A stretch of DNA of 7,586 nt, from contig CP070672.1 in NCBI GenBank assembly GCA_020351895.1, positions 1,641,922 to 1,649,507 of the forward strand. The letters run 5' to 3'. Position numbers and translations under genes: made by a program. Source of the stretch: Thermoplasmata archaeon (lineage in GTDB: Archaea; Thermoplasmatota; Thermoplasmata; GCA-020350865). The number at the start of each line of letters is the position of its first letter. Position 1 is the stretch's first letter. The notes under the pieces were generated by a model. That model saw only the letters and a list, made by a program, of their open reading frames with translations, was not told where the DNA came from and searched no databases. Of this stretch, positions 5,349-7,586 are shown in pieces.

Positions 5349-7505
5349 CAATGGTACTTCCCATTCGCATTTAACATTGGCGTGAACCCAATACCCTCTT
5401 CCTAGTTCAAAATAATCATTCTCACTAAGGTCATGCCAGGTTTGGGTTGAGGCGTCATACCATTGGATGAGGTCTACCTCCTGGCCGAATGTGATGTTGT
5501 TTAAGCCTGCTGTTCTATTGAAGCTTTCGAGTGAGGGAAAGCCTACCATGTTCCAGCCTGGGTGGAGGGTGATGGATTGGTCTGAGGTTGGTCGGGTGCC
5601 ATTATAATGAAAAATTGTTACTCCTGGTTGGGTGATGTGAATCCAGAAGGACATAGTTTCGTTGAGATGGAAAAGATCATTACCGAAAGGTTTGCCTAAC
5701 CTATTGTGTTTCCAATGGTCATTTTTATCAGTATTGTTATACCATTGGAGAGCATCGTAGTCGCCTTCTATTGAATCAAGCACTTTTTTAAAATCTACCT
5801 CATCTTGGATCAATGGAATTGAGATCAAGTTCCAGCCATTTTTTAAAATAATATAATGGTAGGACGGCATGATAAGAGGATAGTTGTCCTTTGCATCTGA
5901 TTCGACGACATAAGGATTCTTACCCCCTCCTCCACTAGTCCCGTTGTCCACGATCCAATCCGGTCCCATTAGGTCCTGGTTCGACCCATAATAATCATCA
6001 TATGCACCTTCACCTGGTTCATCAAAATCAGACCAGTAATTACCGCCCAAGGGGTAACCATTATCCCAGAAGTTAATGCCCTTATCACCAGCTTGATCTG
6101 TATTATTTATAAAATTATTGTGATAAACTCTGTTATCCACCGTGGAAAAGGAAAGGTGTATTCCATAATCATTTTCGAAAATAATGTTGTTTGTAATGGT
6201 AATATTTGATGCCAAAATAAAATAAATCGCTCTACCTGAATTGAAAGAAAAGTTATTTCCAGATATTGTATTGTTGTTCGAATTACTCTGTGCGAAGATG
6301 CCATCTTGTTGATTGTTAGAGATTTTGTTATTTATTATGGTGTTGTTATACGATGAACCAAAGTAGATCCCGCCTCCGTGATTCCCATATATGTTGTTGG
6401 TGGTTATGGTATTGTATGATGAAAAGTCAAATGAGACACCGCCCCTCTCCCAGTTTGAAAACAAATTATTGCCTGTTATCACGATATTTTTCGATTCCTC
6501 GAGATCGATACCGTTTTCGTTATCCCAGATATCATTTTCGGATATGGTTCCAAACCATGATCTGAAAAGATGTATGCCAGGCCCGTCATTCGAGGATAGA
6601 TTACTCTCTGTAATTGTAAAATTACTAGTGTATGCGAATTCAACCCCCACATCTGTGTAATTTATTTCTAAATTCCTTACATTCACATCACTGCAGTTTG
6701 CACAGATGAGCTCTCCAATCTCCATACTGCTACCATCGATTTCTATTCCGTCAATGTCCATGTAATAAATAAGCGATCTGCCGTTAATTAAATTATCATC
6801 GGTTATATTATGCGAGTTAAAATGGGATACCCAGTCTCCTCTTATAAATATCCCATTATGATTGAAGGCATTTTTCTTTATGCTGTTGTTTACTGATGAT
6901 GATAGTCGAATACCATTTCCGGTGTTATTTGAGAAATAGTTATCTTGAATAGTGTTGTTGTTTGAAGAAGAGGATATTTGGATTCCGTCCCAAAAATTAT
7001 CTGTGATGTTGTTATCAGTTATTGTGTTATTCCACGAGGACATGAGAACGATACCACCGTCATTATTAAATATGATGTTATTTGATATGTTGTTATTGCA
7101 TGACGGGGAGGATATCATGATTCCCCAACCAAAGTTCATTGGGTTGCCGGTTATGGTGAAACCTGTAATATTGACCCAACTTGCACTAACTTGGACCACA
7201 TCCAGAAAAAGCCCGGAACTACCGTCAATCACGGTGAAGCTTTTATTTTCTCCAGTCAAATTTATTGTCTTATTCACATCCACATTTTCATAATATGTTC
7301 CATTGTAAACAAAAACAGTATCTCCCGGTTTAGCTGCGTTTATTGCATCCTGTATACTAGTATAAGCTCCACCACTCCCAGTCGTATTGACGTAAAGTGT
7401 GGTACCTTCAACATTGAATGAGATATCCATTGTGACATCAATGACCACAATAAAGCCTAAAACCACTATGAAACTTGCCCAAACTGCGACTATCTTTTTG
7501 TTCAT
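5346..7505 (-). CDS. Secreted right-handed beta-helix (NosD/PbH1-like) protein with C-terminal double-GWN domain
   Basis: A 719-residue protein from the ATG at 7505. An in-frame TTG at 7529 would add 8 residues but falls inside the TATA-like box, so it is rejected. A signal or anchor segment follows MNKK (about residues 5-22). The entry module (LYVNTTGSGGAYTSIQDAIN, GDTVFVYNGTYYE) closely matches the left paralog. Many Asn-rich PbH1 coils follow (NNTI, NGIRLSSSVNN, GGGIYFGSSYNN) to about residue 475. They are interrupted near 230-280 by NGRSLIYYMDIDG and GELICANCSD, an insert known from archaeal NosD-like proteins. WDNGYPLGGNYWSD then leads to the shared C-terminal domain: GWNLISIPL near 557, GWNMVGFPSL near 649, ending WEVPL. 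The sequence is rich in NXS/T sequons and has no C-terminal anchor. It is an extracellular or surface protein, perhaps carbohydrate-binding or -cleaving; no catalytic residues can be assigned. Confidence 0.95.
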   Translation of the reverse strand: MNKKIVAVWASFIVVLGFIVVIDVTMDISFNVEGTTLYVNTTGSGGAYTSIQDAINAAKPGDTVFVYNGTYYENVDVNKTINLTGENKSFTVIDGSSGLFLDVVQVSASWVNITGFTITGNPMNFGWGIMISSPSCNNNISNNIIFNNDGGIVLMSSWNNTITDNNITDNFWDGIQISSSSNNNTIQDNYFSNNTGNGIRLSSSVNNSIKKNAFNHNGIFIRGDWVSHFNSHNITDDNLINGRSLIYYMDIDGIEIDGSSMEIGELICANCSDVNVRNLEINYTDVGVEFAYTSNFTITESNLSSNDGPGIHLFRSWFGTISENDIWDNENGIDLEESKNIVITGNNLFSNWERGGVSFDFSSYNTITTNNIYGNHGGGIYFGSSYNNTIINNKISNNQQDGIFAQSNSNNNTISGNNFSFNSGRAIYFILASNITITNNIIFENDYGIHLSFSTVDNRVYHNNFINNTDQAGDKGINFWDNGYPLGGNYWSDFDEPGEGAYDDYYGSNQDLMGPDWIVDNGTSGGGGKNPYVVESDAKDNYPLIMPSYHYIILKNGWNLISIPLIQDEVDFKKVLDSIEGDYDALQWYNNTDKNDHWKHNRLGKPFGNDLFHLNETMSFWIHITQPGVTIFHYNGTRPTSDQSITLHPGWNMVGFPSLESFNRTAGLNNITFGQEVDLIQWYDASTQTWHDLSENDYFELGRGYWVHANVKCEWEVPL

Positions 7506-7526
7506 CGATAAATGCCAATGTTTTGA

Positions 7527-7541
7527 CAAGTTAAAAGCCTT
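7527..7541 (-). promoter_or_regulatory. BRE/TATA-like archaeal promoter of the right beta-helix gene
   Basis: On the minus strand AAGG is followed by CTTTTAACTTG. The first base after GG is 32 nt from the ATG at 7505, identical to the other two promoters. It decides the ATG start over the upstream TTG and implies a leaderless transcript. Confidence 0.65.
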
Positions 7542-7586
7542 CCGCTCACCCTCCCTTATTCCTGTTGATCTGTGGTGACTCTGGGC
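7538..7586 (-). repeat. Intergenic repeat copy D (cut by window edge)
   Basis: The visible 49 bp align without gaps to copy A at 1360-1408 with 5 mismatches by hand count, including the CGCTCACC element. The window ends inside the repeat, so the array of paralogs may continue to the right. Confidence 0.85.

Noticed and set aside
7506..7529. TTG start giving 8 extra residues to the right beta-helix protein
   Set aside because: It overlaps the TATA-like box, and the three-way promoter alignment supports the ATG at 7505.

Overview
All genes in this window read on the minus strand. The DNA looks archaeal and probably comes from a Thermoplasmatota-type genome. Three things suggest this. The large proteins have N-terminal signal/anchor segments, many NXS/T sequons, and the right-handed beta-helix (NosD/PbH1) style common in archaeal secreted proteins. 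Their start codons sit a fixed distance downstream of BRE/TATA-like sequences with no Shine-Dalgarno motif, as in leaderless archaeal transcripts. I see no bacterial -35/-10 logic. The taxonomic placement is inference, not a search result.

Layout along the minus strand, from right to left. (1) At the right edge is a promoter with a cut-off intergenic repeat (copy D), driving a 719-residue beta-helix protein (5346-7505). (2) Next is a roughly 500-bp non-coding stretch with a degraded repeat (copy C), long poly-G tracts, a small hairpin, a four-unit array with a palindromic TTTGGCATGCCAAA core, and an AT-rich putative promoter. (3) Then comes a two-gene mntA-hepT (MNT/HEPN) toxin-antitoxin module with strong Shine-Dalgarno sites and an 8-bp gene overlap (4188-4821). 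(4) A non-coding stretch follows with three 12-bp tandem repeats and a small hairpin. (5) A full intergenic repeat and promoter (copy B) drive a 756-residue secreted protein with a different N-terminal region (1520-3790). (6) A second full repeat and promoter (copy A) drive another beta-helix protein (start at 1327), which runs off the left edge without a stop.

The three large genes form a paralogous, modular cluster. All share the same C-terminal domain of about 165 residues, built from two 'GWN(L/M)' sub-repeats, on otherwise different N-terminal architectures. Each is preceded by the same repeat-plus-promoter cassette, in which the distance from the conserved GG of the BRE to the ATG is exactly 32 nt. 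The mntA-hepT module sits where one intergenic repeat would be expected but two are found (C and B), which suggests insertion into, or replacement within, the tandem array. The likely picture is a co-regulated family of cell-surface or secreted proteins with a stabilising toxin-antitoxin module embedded in it. The shared function of the C-terminal domain and of the repeat cassette is not known to me.
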